Assembly (NCBI GenBank): GCA_965199915.1
Contig: OZ241348.1
Span: 4,402,001 to 4,466,000 of the forward strand
Length of the DNA: 64,000 bases
DNA from: VXYL01 sp965199915
GTDB lineage: Bacteria > Pseudomonadota > Gammaproteobacteria > Pseudomonadales > Azotimanducaceae
Direction of reading: 5' to 3'
Of the stretch, positions 33,120-41,587 are shown piece by piece. Both the position numbers and the translations under genes were made by a program. The notes beneath the pieces are model-generated. The model was not told where the DNA came from. It did no database searches and saw nothing but the letters and a program-made list of their open reading frames with translations. Position 1 is the first letter of the stretch, and each line of letters begins with the position of its first letter.

Positions 33120-34171
33120 CGCGGACCGCCGGGCGCGCCGGACGGCGACGCAACGCTCGCCGCCACCGCCGGCCCGACGTCGAACTCCACGTCCATACGC
33201 TGCTCGCTGGTCATCAGGTTGGCGATGATGCTCTGCAAGTCCTCGCCGGCGAACAGCAGCCGGTGGAGCGCGTCCGCAAGCGGCATGTACACGCCGAGTT
33301 CCGCGCTCTTGGCGCGCACAACGCGCACCGTGTTCACGCCCTCGGCGAGCTTGCCGAGCTCCTCCATCGCCGCTTCCAACGTCGCGCCGGCCGCCAGCTT
33401 GGCCCCCAGCTGAAAGTTGCGCGACAGCGGCGAGGTGCAGGTGGCGAACAGGTCGCCCACCCCCGCCAGACCGAGGAAGGTGAAGGGATTCGCGCCCAAG
33501 GCGGCCGCGAAGCGGCACATTTCCGCCAAACTGCGCGTCACCAGCATCGCCAACGCGTTCTGACCGACGCCCAGCGAGGTGGCGACGCCGGAGACGATGG
33601 CGTAGATGTTCTTCAACGCGCCGCCGAGCTCCACGCCGTAGACGTCCGTGCTGGCGTAGACGCGGAAGGCGGGGCTGGTGAGAATGTCTTGCGCCAAGAC
33701 GCGCAGCGCCTCGTGCCGGCTCGCCACAACGGTTCCGGTGTGGCGCCCGTCCGCGATCTCCTCGGCCAAGTTCGGGCCGCTGATCACGCCGATGCGGGCG
33801 TCCGGGAGCACGCGCTCCAACACTTGGCTCATGAGCTCGAAACCATCCGCGATGCCTTTGGTGGCGCTGATCACCGCGACCCCGCGGCGCGTCACCGCGC
33901 GCAGTTCGTTCGCCACCGCGCCGAACGAGGCGCTCGGCACCGTGACGAAGACGACGTCGCAATCGCCCACCGCATGCGGCAGGTCCGCGGTCGGCTCGAC
34001 CAGGGGCGCAAGCGCGTGACCGGGCAGATAGCGCCGGTTTTCGCCGTGGCCGCGGATGTCCGCGAGCTGGGTCTCGTCGCGCATCCACAGGCGCGTCGGC
34101 ACGCCGTTGCCGGCGACGATATTGGCGATGGCGGTGCCGAAATTGCCGGCCCCGACGATGGCGGCGCGCAC
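33116..34171 (-). CDS. gpsA: NAD(P)H-dependent glycerol-3-phosphate dehydrogenase
   Basis: GpsA reduces dihydroxyacetone phosphate to sn-glycerol-3-phosphate for phospholipid synthesis in the cytoplasm. The 351-residue product has the nucleotide-binding VGAGNFGTAIA at the N-terminus, VVFVTVPSASF, ISATKGI, SGPNLAEEIADG, the active-site Lys region GGALKNIYAIVSG and the signature LAGVGDLFATCTS. The start is a GTG at 34171, with GAGGGCGG just upstream. It lies 39 bases after the RskA-like gene and overlaps the DUF4892 gene by four bases. Confidence 0.95.
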   Translation of the reverse strand: MRAAIVGAGNFGTAIANIVAGNGVPTRLWMRDETQLADIRGHGENRRYLPGHALAPLVEPTADLPHAVGDCDVVFVTVPSASFGAVANELRAVTRRGVAVISATKGIADGFELMSQVLERVLPDARIGVISGPNLAEEIADGRHTGTVVASRHEALRVLAQDILTSPAFRVYASTDVYGVELGGALKNIYAIVSGVATSLGVGQNALAMLVTRSLAEMCRFAAALGANPFTFLGLAGVGDLFATCTSPLSRNFQLGAKLAAGATLEAAMEELGKLAEGVNTVRVVRAKSAELGVYMPLADALHRLLFAGEDLQSIIANLMTSEQRMDVEFDVGPAVAASVASPSGAPGGPR

Positions 34172-34210
34172 CTTGCCGCCCTCGGCCGCGTCGTCCTGCT
34201 TCCTATCGCC

Positions 34211-34693
34211 CTACAAGCGCGCCAAGTTCGCCTGCCATTCCCACTCGGGGAGCTCTCCTTGAGCGGTTGACGACGGCGCTTCGTCCGCTGGGGCGGCGAT
34301 GGATTCGGCAGCAACGCCAAGCGTGCGCCGGTGGCCCAGCACCGCCTGCACGGTCGCCTCCAACCGCACCGTGTTCTCGCCTTGGTGGACCGGCAGATCG
34401 CCGAGACGTTGCGTGGACTCCCCCGCCACCAGCCACAGCGTGTAGCGCTGGCCATCCGGCGCGGGTTTGGCCCTGGCCGAACGGATGTTGACGGTGCCCT
34501 CGCGCAGGTCCGCGTTCACCACCCAAAGCGGCGCGTTGGGGTCGCCGATCAGGGCCACGTAGTCCGGCGTGTGGCCGGCCACGGGGAACTCGGCGTTGGC
34601 GATGAATGTGAACAGCGCCGCGGCGGTTGCCGCCAGCGCCCAGCCTTGCCAAAACCGGATGGATTGAAAGATGCCTCTGCCGCTGTCGTCCAA
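34211..34693 (-). CDS. RskA/anti-sigma-K C-terminal domain protein lacking a zinc-finger domain
   Basis: After a single membrane segment (FWQGWALAATAAALFTFI, about residues 14-31) the 160-residue product has the extracytoplasmic domain typical of anti-sigma factor K: DYVALIGDPNAPLWVVN, YTLWLVAGE and STQRLGDLPV. The usual cytoplasmic sigma-binding part is missing: only 13 residues precede the membrane helix, and no ECF sigma gene is adjacent. The start is a TTG at 34693, chosen because AAAGGAG lies about seven bases upstream. It may be a remnant or a stand-alone periplasmic domain. Confidence 0.65.
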   Translation of the reverse strand: MDDSGRGIFQSIRFWQGWALAATAAALFTFIANAEFPVAGHTPDYVALIGDPNAPLWVVNADLREGTVNIRSARAKPAPDGQRYTLWLVAGESTQRLGDLPVHQGENTVRLEATVQAVLGHRRTLGVAAESIAAPADEAPSSTAQGELPEWEWQANLARL

Positions 34694-34805
34694 GAACGCT
34701 CCTTTGGGCGGTTCACGCCTGTTTCGTCCGTCGCCAACATACCTTGAACCCGCTTGTTAGGGAAGCGGCGGCGCCAACCGTTGCTGCAAGTGCCGGATGG
34801 CGCGT

Positions 34806-36683
34806 CTACGAGGCCAGCTCGGGCACCACGCTTACCAACCGTCGATAGGTGTTCGCGTCTGCGGTTGCGATCATTGAGGCCAACTCGCGGTGGCTCCGCT
34901 CAATCGGCGCGCCCTGGTCGATCAGAAAGCGCGCGAAGCGAATGTTGGCGGCGCGCCACCGCGGGTGCTGGAGCAGTTCCGTCAACGCGGTGTCCAACGG
35001 ATCCAGTCCAAACGCGGTGGGCTTCACGGACACGGACCGGCTCGCCAAGTACTCCGCAAACCGCCACGCGCCCTCCTTGTCCAAGTCCGCATTCGCCAAG
35101 ACGCTGAACGCGTTGCGCCCTTGCGCGTCAACGTAGTGCGGATCGAAACCAAAGGGTTCCAGCGCTTCGGCTATCGCGCTCGCGTCGGAGCGCCGGTTGC
35201 CGGCGAGATACTGAGCGGCGTCCTCCGGCAGCGCCCCGCCGTTGCGTTGCGTCAACGCGAGCAGAACGTCGAGCGGCGCATCGGCGCCCAACGCGACGAA
35301 CAACAACGCCAAGGGCTTGTACCCGCCGATCGCGTCGGCGATGGCGACGGCGTCGTCCCACCTGTCGTCGCTTACCGCATCGATCAGCGCCTGCTCGTCG
35401 TCGGTCAGCGCATCGCCCTTGTTGACCGCCGCGTCTTCCGCGGTGTGTGCCAGGTCGCTCAGCCAGCGTTCTTCGCGTCTCAGCAGCGCCGCTTGGTGCC
35501 GCCGCTTGGCCGCCAGCCCCGTCCCGCGAAAGGCGCCGGCGTGTGCTTCCGACTCCGCCAGCCGTTCACACCGCTGTTCCAAGCGCGCCGCGGCGTCTCT
35601 CTTCCGCGTCCACTCCGCATCCACCGCGGCCACGGTCTTTGCGGCGTCCGCGACGGCTGGAGCAAGAAGCGCGGCGGCCGCGTCCGGACGCAGCGCCGGC
35701 AACGACGCATCGGGCAGCCATTGCCCCAACGTGGCGCGCGTGCTCGGCAGGTAGGGCTGGTCGCCGGCGGCGACGAGCGACTCGACGACGTTGGCCAACG
35801 CTTCCGTGTTTTGCGGTTTGGGCAGGGAAGCGATGTCGTCGAGCACGGTCCGGCGTCCCCACCTTGTGGGCGCCGCCGGGTCCACGCCGTTCGACATCAA
35901 GAAGCGGAGAATGTCCGGCCGCAAATGTATGGCGGCGACCTTCGCCAGATTTGCGCCGTCGCGCCAAGTGCCGGCGAGGTCGACGTTCGCTTCGTCGAGA
36001 AGTGTCCTGAAGTCCGCCAGCGCGACGCCTTCTTCAATGGCGATGGCCAGTTCGTGCGCGCCCACCGGCAATCGGCCGCCGAGCGTCGGCAACGCGCCGT
36101 ACAACGCCTCGCCATGTTCGGCAATGAGGTGGCCGGTCAGCGTGGTGTCGTACCAGCGGGCCGAAAGCAGCCCGGCGTCGTCCAACGCCGCCAATGCCTC
36201 GATGCCCCCGCTCCGCAACACGCCCTTCAGTCGCCGTCGCTCGGCCGCCGACAATTCGCGTTCGCCCAGTGGATTCGGCGCACTGTAGGCCCAGAACATG
36301 CTTGCGGGCAGGCCGTTGTCCAAAACGGATGTGGTCTCGGGACGATACCCGGCGATGTCCGCGGCGAGCGCCCGTTCCAGCGGGCCGCCGGCTTCTTTCA
36401 AGACGCTCTGGATGTGCAACCGTCTTTGTTCCGCCATCAATTGGCTGCTCCCCTCGGCAACGACCAACGCCGCCAGACAGTCCTCCGACGAGGCCGTCTG
36501 CACCACCGGGGGGATTTCCCCGTTCGCGAGCAAGGCGTCGCGTTCCGATGCCCCCGCGGGTGCCTCCGCACTCTCGATTGCCTCCACAGCGCGTTCGTTC
36601 TCAAGAAGCGTCCTATCGGCAATCAGAGCGCCGGCGAGCACCAAGACCAAGAACACCGCCGCGGCGAAGACGCGCTTCTTCAT
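34806..36683 (-). CDS. Membrane-anchored helical-repeat protein of unknown function
   Basis: The 625-residue product starts with a signal anchor or signal peptide (MKKRVFAAAVFLVLVLAGAL). The rest is alpha-helical, with several degenerate ankyrin-like units: LRPDILRFLMSNGVDPAAPT, quoted only as that, then ALEPFGFDPHYVDAQGRNAF and RFLIDQGAPIERSH. A central charged stretch (about 350-430) may be a coiled coil. I recognise no catalytic motif. The ATG at 36683 is the only reasonable start. It probably faces the periplasm. The gap upstream carries the short repeats at 36849-36895. Confidence 0.7.
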   Translation of the reverse strand: MKKRVFAAAVFLVLVLAGALIADRTLLENERAVEAIESAEAPAGASERDALLANGEIPPVVQTASSEDCLAALVVAEGSSQLMAEQRRLHIQSVLKEAGGPLERALAADIAGYRPETTSVLDNGLPASMFWAYSAPNPLGERELSAAERRRLKGVLRSGGIEALAALDDAGLLSARWYDTTLTGHLIAEHGEALYGALPTLGGRLPVGAHELAIAIEEGVALADFRTLLDEANVDLAGTWRDGANLAKVAAIHLRPDILRFLMSNGVDPAAPTRWGRRTVLDDIASLPKPQNTEALANVVESLVAAGDQPYLPSTRATLGQWLPDASLPALRPDAAAALLAPAVADAAKTVAAVDAEWTRKRDAAARLEQRCERLAESEAHAGAFRGTGLAAKRRHQAALLRREERWLSDLAHTAEDAAVNKGDALTDDEQALIDAVSDDRWDDAVAIADAIGGYKPLALLFVALGADAPLDVLLALTQRNGGALPEDAAQYLAGNRRSDASAIAEALEPFGFDPHYVDAQGRNAFSVLANADLDKEGAWRFAEYLASRSVSVKPTAFGLDPLDTALTELLQHPRWRAANIRFARFLIDQGAPIERSHRELASMIATADANTYRRLVSVVPELAS

Positions 36684-36848
36684 GGCATTACGTCCAAGCG
36701 CATGGCCAGCCGGCCGCGCAATTGGACGCTAGCGGGAGGCAATGGGACGTAAAAGGACGCAACAGGGGCATCCGGATATGCCTGCGTCTCAAATCAGAAA
36801 CATCGTAACACATTGAAAAACAAGCTCTTCGACGTTCTATACGAATGA

Positions 36849-36895
36849 GACGCTAATTGGACGTAATTGGACGTAATTGGACGCTAATTGGACGT
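36849..36895. repeat. Iteron-like 10/11-bp tandem repeats
   Basis: GACG(C)TAATTG is repeated four times plus a partial unit, with unit lengths 11, 10, 10 and 11. Related single copies (ATTGGACGCTA, GGGACGTAAAAGGACGCAAC) occur nearby at about 36720-36765. The block lies between the AlbA_2 gene, whose 3' end is at 36910, and the start of the membrane-anchored repeat gene at 36683, so it could be a binding array in that gene's promoter region. Confidence 0.75.
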
Positions 36896-36909
36896 GCCAA
36901 GCACGGTTC

Positions 36910-38301
36910 TCAGACGAGACGCCACCGGGCACCGCGACCGCGACCCGACGATACCACCAAATCCAATACTCGCAACATGTCGAGATCCAGCCTCACCTGA
37001 CGCACCGTCGGCGCATCCTCAAGCCGCGACGCGATCTCGCGCAACGGCAAACCATCCGCCGCCTCGAGCAGGGCGAGTATCGCGCGTTGGCGATCCGTCA
37101 CGTTCCTTTGCACCCGCTCGGGCGGAACATATCGGCGCGGACGAAAGCGCACCGTCACCGCGCCGCCGGAATCCTCGATTTCCGGCGCGGGCAGCTTCGA
37201 TTCCGCCGCGATCTCCGCCATCTTGATAGTGCCTCGACCCCACGCCTCGATCACGCCGCGCCGGTAGAACACCCGGGCGATCAAAGGATTCCAAGGCAAC
37301 GATTCATGGGGTTGGAACAGCTTGTCGGGGGTGAGGCCAAAGTGCAGCGTGCCCGAAGAGGTCACCTCCAACCGATCGTCGTAGATTCCAATCGCCACGG
37401 AACCTGCGCCGATGGCGTAGTCCCGGTGGCACAGCGCGTTCGCCAACGCTTCGCGCACCGCCACCGGCGGATACAGCGGCTCGTCCACCCGTGCCAAGCG
37501 ATCGGGCACCACCCGGCCGGCGATGGGGTTGTGCTCGCGCAGAAACGCCTCGGCGCTCGCCAGCAACCGAAACGCGTTGCCGTAGGTTTGGCGGTTGTCC
37601 AAGAACTCCGTGCGGTCGATGCCGCGAAAGCGGGCCGCGCGCAGCGTGCATTGGGGAAGCTCCGCCGACACTTTCTCTTCACCGCCGAACAACACCGCGG
37701 CCGCTCGCAGCAACTCGTCGTCTTTGAGAACGCCCAAACCGCGCAACAACGCGGGCACATCGCGGGTGCCGGGGTCGTCGAGTCGGCCGCGCCGCACCGC
37801 CTCGTCCACCGTGCGGCGGATTTCGCCCTCGTCAAGGTCTGCCACCGTCCAGTTGGCTGCCCGTTCGTTCTCCCACCGTTGTTCGGCGTGTAGCTTTTCA
37901 ATGAGCAGGTTGTTGAAAGCGGCTTGGGAGAGCACCTCGTTGGTGCTGCCGACACGCCGATAGGGCCGGTGCCGGTAGGTGTAGGGGCCGCTTTGCCCGC
38001 GGCTCACCGTGACGACGATCACCTCTTTCCCGCCGCCCATCGGCACACGGTCTATCGACGGAAACGCCGGGGGCTCGATGTCGCGCAGGCGTTGCGCGAT
38101 ACGTTCGATGGTGTTCTCCCCCACGTCTTGTCCGAGCACGCGACCATCTTTCGCAACGCCGAACAACACGCGCCCGCCGCGCTGGTTCAGCATCGCGCAG
38201 ACGCCCCTCGCGCCGGTGTCCGCCTCGGCGGTGCTGCGCTTGAACTCCACCAATTCGGATTCGCCGCCGGCGGCCAAGTCCCCAACCTGATCGGGAGTCA
38301 T
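36910..38301 (-). CDS. AlbA_2 / RecG-like ATP-binding transcriptional regulator-type protein
   Basis: The 463-residue product starts with an AlbA_2 (Schlafen-type) domain: GESELVEFKRS near residue 15, MLNQRGGRVLFGVAKDGRV, and PYTYRHRPYRRVGSTNEVL. A C-terminal HATPase_c_4-like region follows (VAVREALANALCHRDYA, GRGTIKMAEIAAES) and then a winged helix (PLREIASRLEDAPTVRQVRLDL). Proteins of this build are usually annotated as putative DNA-binding regulators or helicase-like proteins, and some occur in defence islands. GGAGATTCCT precedes the ATG at 38301. argS ends 42 bases upstream on the same strand. Confidence 0.85.
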   Translation of the reverse strand: MTPDQVGDLAAGGESELVEFKRSTAEADTGARGVCAMLNQRGGRVLFGVAKDGRVLGQDVGENTIERIAQRLRDIEPPAFPSIDRVPMGGGKEVIVVTVSRGQSGPYTYRHRPYRRVGSTNEVLSQAAFNNLLIEKLHAEQRWENERAANWTVADLDEGEIRRTVDEAVRRGRLDDPGTRDVPALLRGLGVLKDDELLRAAAVLFGGEEKVSAELPQCTLRAARFRGIDRTEFLDNRQTYGNAFRLLASAEAFLREHNPIAGRVVPDRLARVDEPLYPPVAVREALANALCHRDYAIGAGSVAIGIYDDRLEVTSSGTLHFGLTPDKLFQPHESLPWNPLIARVFYRRGVIEAWGRGTIKMAEIAAESKLPAPEIEDSGGAVTVRFRPRRYVPPERVQRNVTDRQRAILALLEAADGLPLREIASRLEDAPTVRQVRLDLDMLRVLDLVVSSGRGRGARWRLV

Positions 38302-38343
38302 AGGAATCTCCGCCGCGCCGATTGGTTCATTGCAAGCGGCGCG

Positions 38344-40038
38344 CTACATGCGTTGCACGGTGTCGATGCCCAGCAGGCCGAGGCCGGCGCGCAGCGTCTC
38401 GGCGGCGCGGCGGCACAAGAGCAGGCGGCTCTCGCGGGCATCGCTCGCCAGCACCGGGCAGTTCTCGTAGAAGCGCGTGAAGGCGGTGGCGAGATCGTGC
38501 AGGTAGGCGCAGAGGTGGTGCGGCAGCGCCGTGGCCGCCACCTGCTCCGCGGTTTCCTGAAACCGCGCCAGCCGAAGCGCCAGCGCGTGTTCTTCGGGCG
38601 CGGCGATCACCGGCGCGCCGGCAAGCGTCGCGGTTTGCTTCACGCCGCCTTTCTCGAAGATGCTCTGAATGCGCGCGTAGGCGTACTGCAAATACGGGCC
38701 GGTGTTGCTGTCGAAGGAGAGCATCGCGTCCCAGTCGAACACGTAGTCGCTGGTGCGGTTTTTGGAGAGATCGGCGTATTTCACCGCGCCGACGCCCACC
38801 GCCCGCGCCACCGCGTCCATCTCCACTCCGCCAAGGCGCGGATTCTTCTCCGCCACCAGCCGCCGCGCCCGCGCCTTCGCCTCGTCCAGCAGATCCAGCA
38901 AACGCGCGCCGCCGCCCTCGCGCGTCTTGAACGGGCGCTTGTCCGCGCCGAGCATGGCGCCGAACGGGTGATGCTCGAACGACACCCCCGCCCCGTACCC
39001 GGCGGCGGCCGCCAACGCGAAGAGCTGGCGGAAGTGCAGCGCTTGGCGGGCGTCCACGATGTAGAGCACGCGCTTGGCGTCCAGCGTTTCGGCGCGGTGG
39101 CGCAGCGCCGCCAAATCCGTCGAGTGGTACAGGTAGCCGCCGTCGGACTTGCGCACGATGATCGGCGTCACGTTGCCGTCCTTGCCCTTGAACTCGCCGA
39201 GAAAGACGCACAACGCGCCGTCCGACTCGGTGACGAGGCCCTTGGCGCGCAGGTCCGCCACCACGCCGTCCAAATCCTCGTTGTAGGCGCTCTCGCCGCG
39301 CACATGCTCCGGGCGCAAGCTCACGCCGAGGGCGTCGTACACCGCTTGGCAATGCGACATCGAGATGTCGATGTAGCGTCGCCAGCGGGCGCGGGTTTCC
39401 GGATCGCCCCGTTGCAGCAGCACCACCACCCGGCGCGCCCGCTCCGCGAACGCCGGGTCGCTGTCGAAACGGGCGCTGGCGGCGGTGTAGAAGCGTTCCA
39501 GATCCGCGAGTTGCTCGGAATCCTCGCCGCAGTCGTCCAAGTGCGCCACCAGGCGTCCGAACCCCGTGCCCCAGTCGCCCACGTGGTTCTGGCGAAGCAC
39601 CTCGCAGCCGAGCGCTTCCAGCACCCGCGCCACCGCGTCGCCGATGATCGTGCTGCGCAGGTGATGCACCTGCATCTCCTTGGCCAGATTGGGGTGCGAA
39701 TAGTCCACAACCACGCGCGGCGCAGCGTCCAGCGGACGCAAGATCGGCGCGGCGACGACGGCCTTGGCAAGCCACCTATCGTCAATGGTGAGGCTGATGA
39801 AACCGGGCCCGGTGACTTCGGCGCGCGCGATGTCTTCGATCCGCGCCGCCTTGATGACCTCTTGCGCCAATTCCCGGGGCTTGACGCCCAACCTCTTGGC
39901 GGCCGCCAAAGCGCCGTTCGCTTGGTAGTCGCCGAACTCCGGCCTGGTGGCCGGGCCGACGATGGCGGGCGCACCGGCCGCCCCGGCGGCGGCAAAGGCC
40001 GCGTCAAGGCGCGCGCAGAGTAGCTGGCGGAGATTCAC
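38344..40038 (-). CDS. argS: Arginyl-tRNA synthetase
   Basis: ArgS charges tRNA-Arg in the cytoplasm. I start the protein at a GTG at 40038 (MNLRQLLCARLDAA); the frame also extends to a TTG at 40059. Recognised features are the N-terminal Add-1 domain (PEFGDYQANGALAAAKRLG), VVDYSHPNLAKEM, the GDWGTGFGRLVAHL segment, YLYHSTDLAALRHR, the anticodon-binding region with NTGPYLQYAYARIQSI, and the C-terminal HHLCAYLHDLATAF...RFYENCPVL. The class I HIGH box, normally HVGH in this enzyme, reads QVHH (KEMQVHHLRST), which is unusual. Length, about 564 residues, is normal. Confidence 0.93.
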   Translation of the reverse strand: MNLRQLLCARLDAAFAAAGAAGAPAIVGPATRPEFGDYQANGALAAAKRLGVKPRELAQEVIKAARIEDIARAEVTGPGFISLTIDDRWLAKAVVAAPILRPLDAAPRVVVDYSHPNLAKEMQVHHLRSTIIGDAVARVLEALGCEVLRQNHVGDWGTGFGRLVAHLDDCGEDSEQLADLERFYTAASARFDSDPAFAERARRVVVLLQRGDPETRARWRRYIDISMSHCQAVYDALGVSLRPEHVRGESAYNEDLDGVVADLRAKGLVTESDGALCVFLGEFKGKDGNVTPIIVRKSDGGYLYHSTDLAALRHRAETLDAKRVLYIVDARQALHFRQLFALAAAAGYGAGVSFEHHPFGAMLGADKRPFKTREGGGARLLDLLDEAKARARRLVAEKNPRLGGVEMDAVARAVGVGAVKYADLSKNRTSDYVFDWDAMLSFDSNTGPYLQYAYARIQSIFEKGGVKQTATLAGAPVIAAPEEHALALRLARFQETAEQVAATALPHHLCAYLHDLATAFTRFYENCPVLASDARESRLLLCRRAAETLRAGLGLLGIDTVQRM

Positions 40039-40099
40039 GACGGGTCCGAACGCAACCAATGGAACCTACGCGAGTCGGTCAGCTCAACCAGCAGCACCT

Positions 40100-40303
40100 C
40101 TAGGAAGCTAGGCAGCGGGCGATTTGCTCGGCGATTTCTTTCCGTGCATCTTGGCGCCCACGCTCGTAAGCGCAGATGGCACAAGCATGGCGGGCCAAGC
40201 CTCGGCCGGCTTGATTGCGAGGCAATGCGTCCATAATCCTGTCGTAGGGTGTCCGGTTGGCGAGGTTGCTCTGACCGCTGTGTTTTGGGCAGTTTCCATC
40301 CAT
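40100..40303 (-). CDS. Small Cys-rich, probably zinc-binding protein
   Basis: This 67-residue frame looks genuine: GGAG lies seven bases before the ATG at 40303, and the sequence is organised around four cysteines/histidines (GNCPKHSGQ, then RHACAICAYERGRQDA). I have seen the phrases NRTPYDR and RHAC-x-x-CAYERG in short proteins or N-terminal extensions linked to restriction-type nucleases, but cannot name a family. It lies between the D12-class adenine methylase gene and argS on the same strand. A restriction-related role is only an inference from that position. Confidence 0.6.
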   Translation of the reverse strand: MDGNCPKHSGQSNLANRTPYDRIMDALPRNQAGRGLARHACAICAYERGRQDARKEIAEQIARCLAS

Positions 40304-40350
40304 TCGGATTCTCCAATTTCGTCCTGCAACGATCTGCCGTCGGACGGACT

Positions 40351-41211
40351 TTAGGGGGCAGATCGTATCAGCAGTTCCGGCGCCTGGCCGCGGCCGTTGC
40401 CGTCCGAGTTGATGCTGCGCGGCGCGGCCACCTCCTCAATGGCGAAACCCTTGTAAAGGCGCCGCATGGCGGGCGTGTCGGCGTTGCTCAACAACACGGT
40501 CGCGCCGGTTGCGCGCCATCGTTCGGCCGCATCGCGCAGGCGTTCCTGCGCCTCGCCCGGAAACCCGCCGGCGTGGTAGCTGTTGAACGTGCCGTCGTAG
40601 GGCGGGTCGCAGTAGACGAAGTGGCCGTTGCGCGGCTCGGCGGCGCGCTCGAACGCGCCGGCGACAATGCGCGTCCGCGCCAACGCCGCGCTTGCCTTGC
40701 GCAGTCGATCCGGGTTGCAGATGTCGGGGTTCTTGTAGCTGCCTTCCGGCACGTTGAAGCGTCCGGTTTTGTTCACGCGGTACAAGCCGTTGTAGCACGT
40801 CCTGTTGAGATAGATGAACCTCGCCGCCACCGCCACCGCCTCGGTCGGTTCGCTCTCGCGCACCCGGTAGTAGTAGGTGTTGCCGTCCGCGTATTTCTTG
40901 CCGGCGCGGCGCCGGTGCGCCCTCTGGTGTTCGCCCAGGCGGGCAATCAACTCGTCCACGCGATCGCGGACGACCGTGTAGGTGGCCATCAGGTGCTCGT
41001 TGGTGTCGGACAGGGTGGCGCGTTCGATGCGCTCGGCGAAGGCGAAAAACACCGCGCCGCCGCCAACGAACGGCTCCCAGTAGTGTTCCACATGGCGAGG
41101 GAAGTGCCGCGCGATGCTCGGAATGAGCGCGCGTTTGCCGCCCGGCCACTTCAGAAACGGCGTGGCACCGGACGCGCCGGCGCCGCGGGCGCTGGCCTCA
41201 TTGCTTGCCAC
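40351..41211 (-). CDS. D12-class N6-adenine DNA methyltransferase (Dam-like)
   Basis: The enzyme transfers a methyl group from SAM to adenine in a short DNA site; Dam and DpnIIA-type members recognise GATC. The 286-residue product has FLKWPGGKRAL (SAM motif), YWEPFVGGGAVFFAF, RFIYLNRTCYNGLYRVN and the catalytic YCDPPYDGTF near residue 195. The set matches the D12 class. The adjacent small Cys-rich gene is the only candidate partner and no restriction endonuclease is recognised nearby, so this may be an orphan methylase. The ATG at 41211 lies one base past the stop of the preceding membrane-protein gene. Confidence 0.9.
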   Translation of the reverse strand: MASNEASARGAGASGATPFLKWPGGKRALIPSIARHFPRHVEHYWEPFVGGGAVFFAFAERIERATLSDTNEHLMATYTVVRDRVDELIARLGEHQRAHRRRAGKKYADGNTYYYRVRESEPTEAVAVAARFIYLNRTCYNGLYRVNKTGRFNVPEGSYKNPDICNPDRLRKASAALARTRIVAGAFERAAEPRNGHFVYCDPPYDGTFNSYHAGGFPGEAQERLRDAAERWRATGATVLLSNADTPAMRRLYKGFAIEEVAAPRSINSDGNGRGQAPELLIRSAP

Positions 41212-41212
41212 G

Positions 41213-41497
41213 CTACGGCTGTGCGTCGCCTTGCGGCGGTTCCGCCGCGTCCGCTCCCGCGGTTGTTTCCGCGGCGGGCGAACTTTGCGCCGCGGCTTTG
41301 GCCTCCTCTTCGCGCGCCTCGCGCGCGTCGATGCGAATGGTCAGCCAGGCAACGCCCAAACCGACCATGAAGAACAACAGCAGCAACCACAACGCGCTGC
41401 GGGTGGGCACGATCAGCGTGTAGATCTGCGTCGCCACGGTGGAGAAAAGCGCGGCGAACCCAATGGCGGCGAGTTGCGTTTTCACGATCTCGGCCAA
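41213..41497 (-). CDS. Small membrane protein of unknown function
   Basis: The 94-residue frame has two hydrophobic stretches: IGFAALFSTVATQIYTLIV (about 12-30) and ALWLLLLFFMVGLGVAWLTI (about 35-54). A charged Ala/Glu-rich cytoplasmic tail follows. I do not recognise a family. The start at 41497 is a TTG; a GTG at 41485 is an alternative. The gene is packed tightly against the methylase gene (one base apart), and its stop-start arrangement suggests cotranscription. Confidence 0.55.
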   Translation of the reverse strand: MAEIVKTQLAAIGFAALFSTVATQIYTLIVPTRSALWLLLLFFMVGLGVAWLTIRIDAREAREEEAKAAAQSSPAAETTAGADAAEPPQGDAQP

Positions 41498-41587
41498 CGC
41501 GAAACTTGACGCATTTGTGAACTTCCTCGGAACCTAGAGGGCGGCATCATAGCAAGCCCCGCGGGTTCGCCTTCGATCGCTCGGCGG

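Noticed and set aside
40035..40316. Alternative longer minus-strand frames overlapping the small Cys-rich gene
   Set aside because: The frame from 40303 is the one with a correctly spaced GGAG and an organised cysteine pattern; the others lack both.
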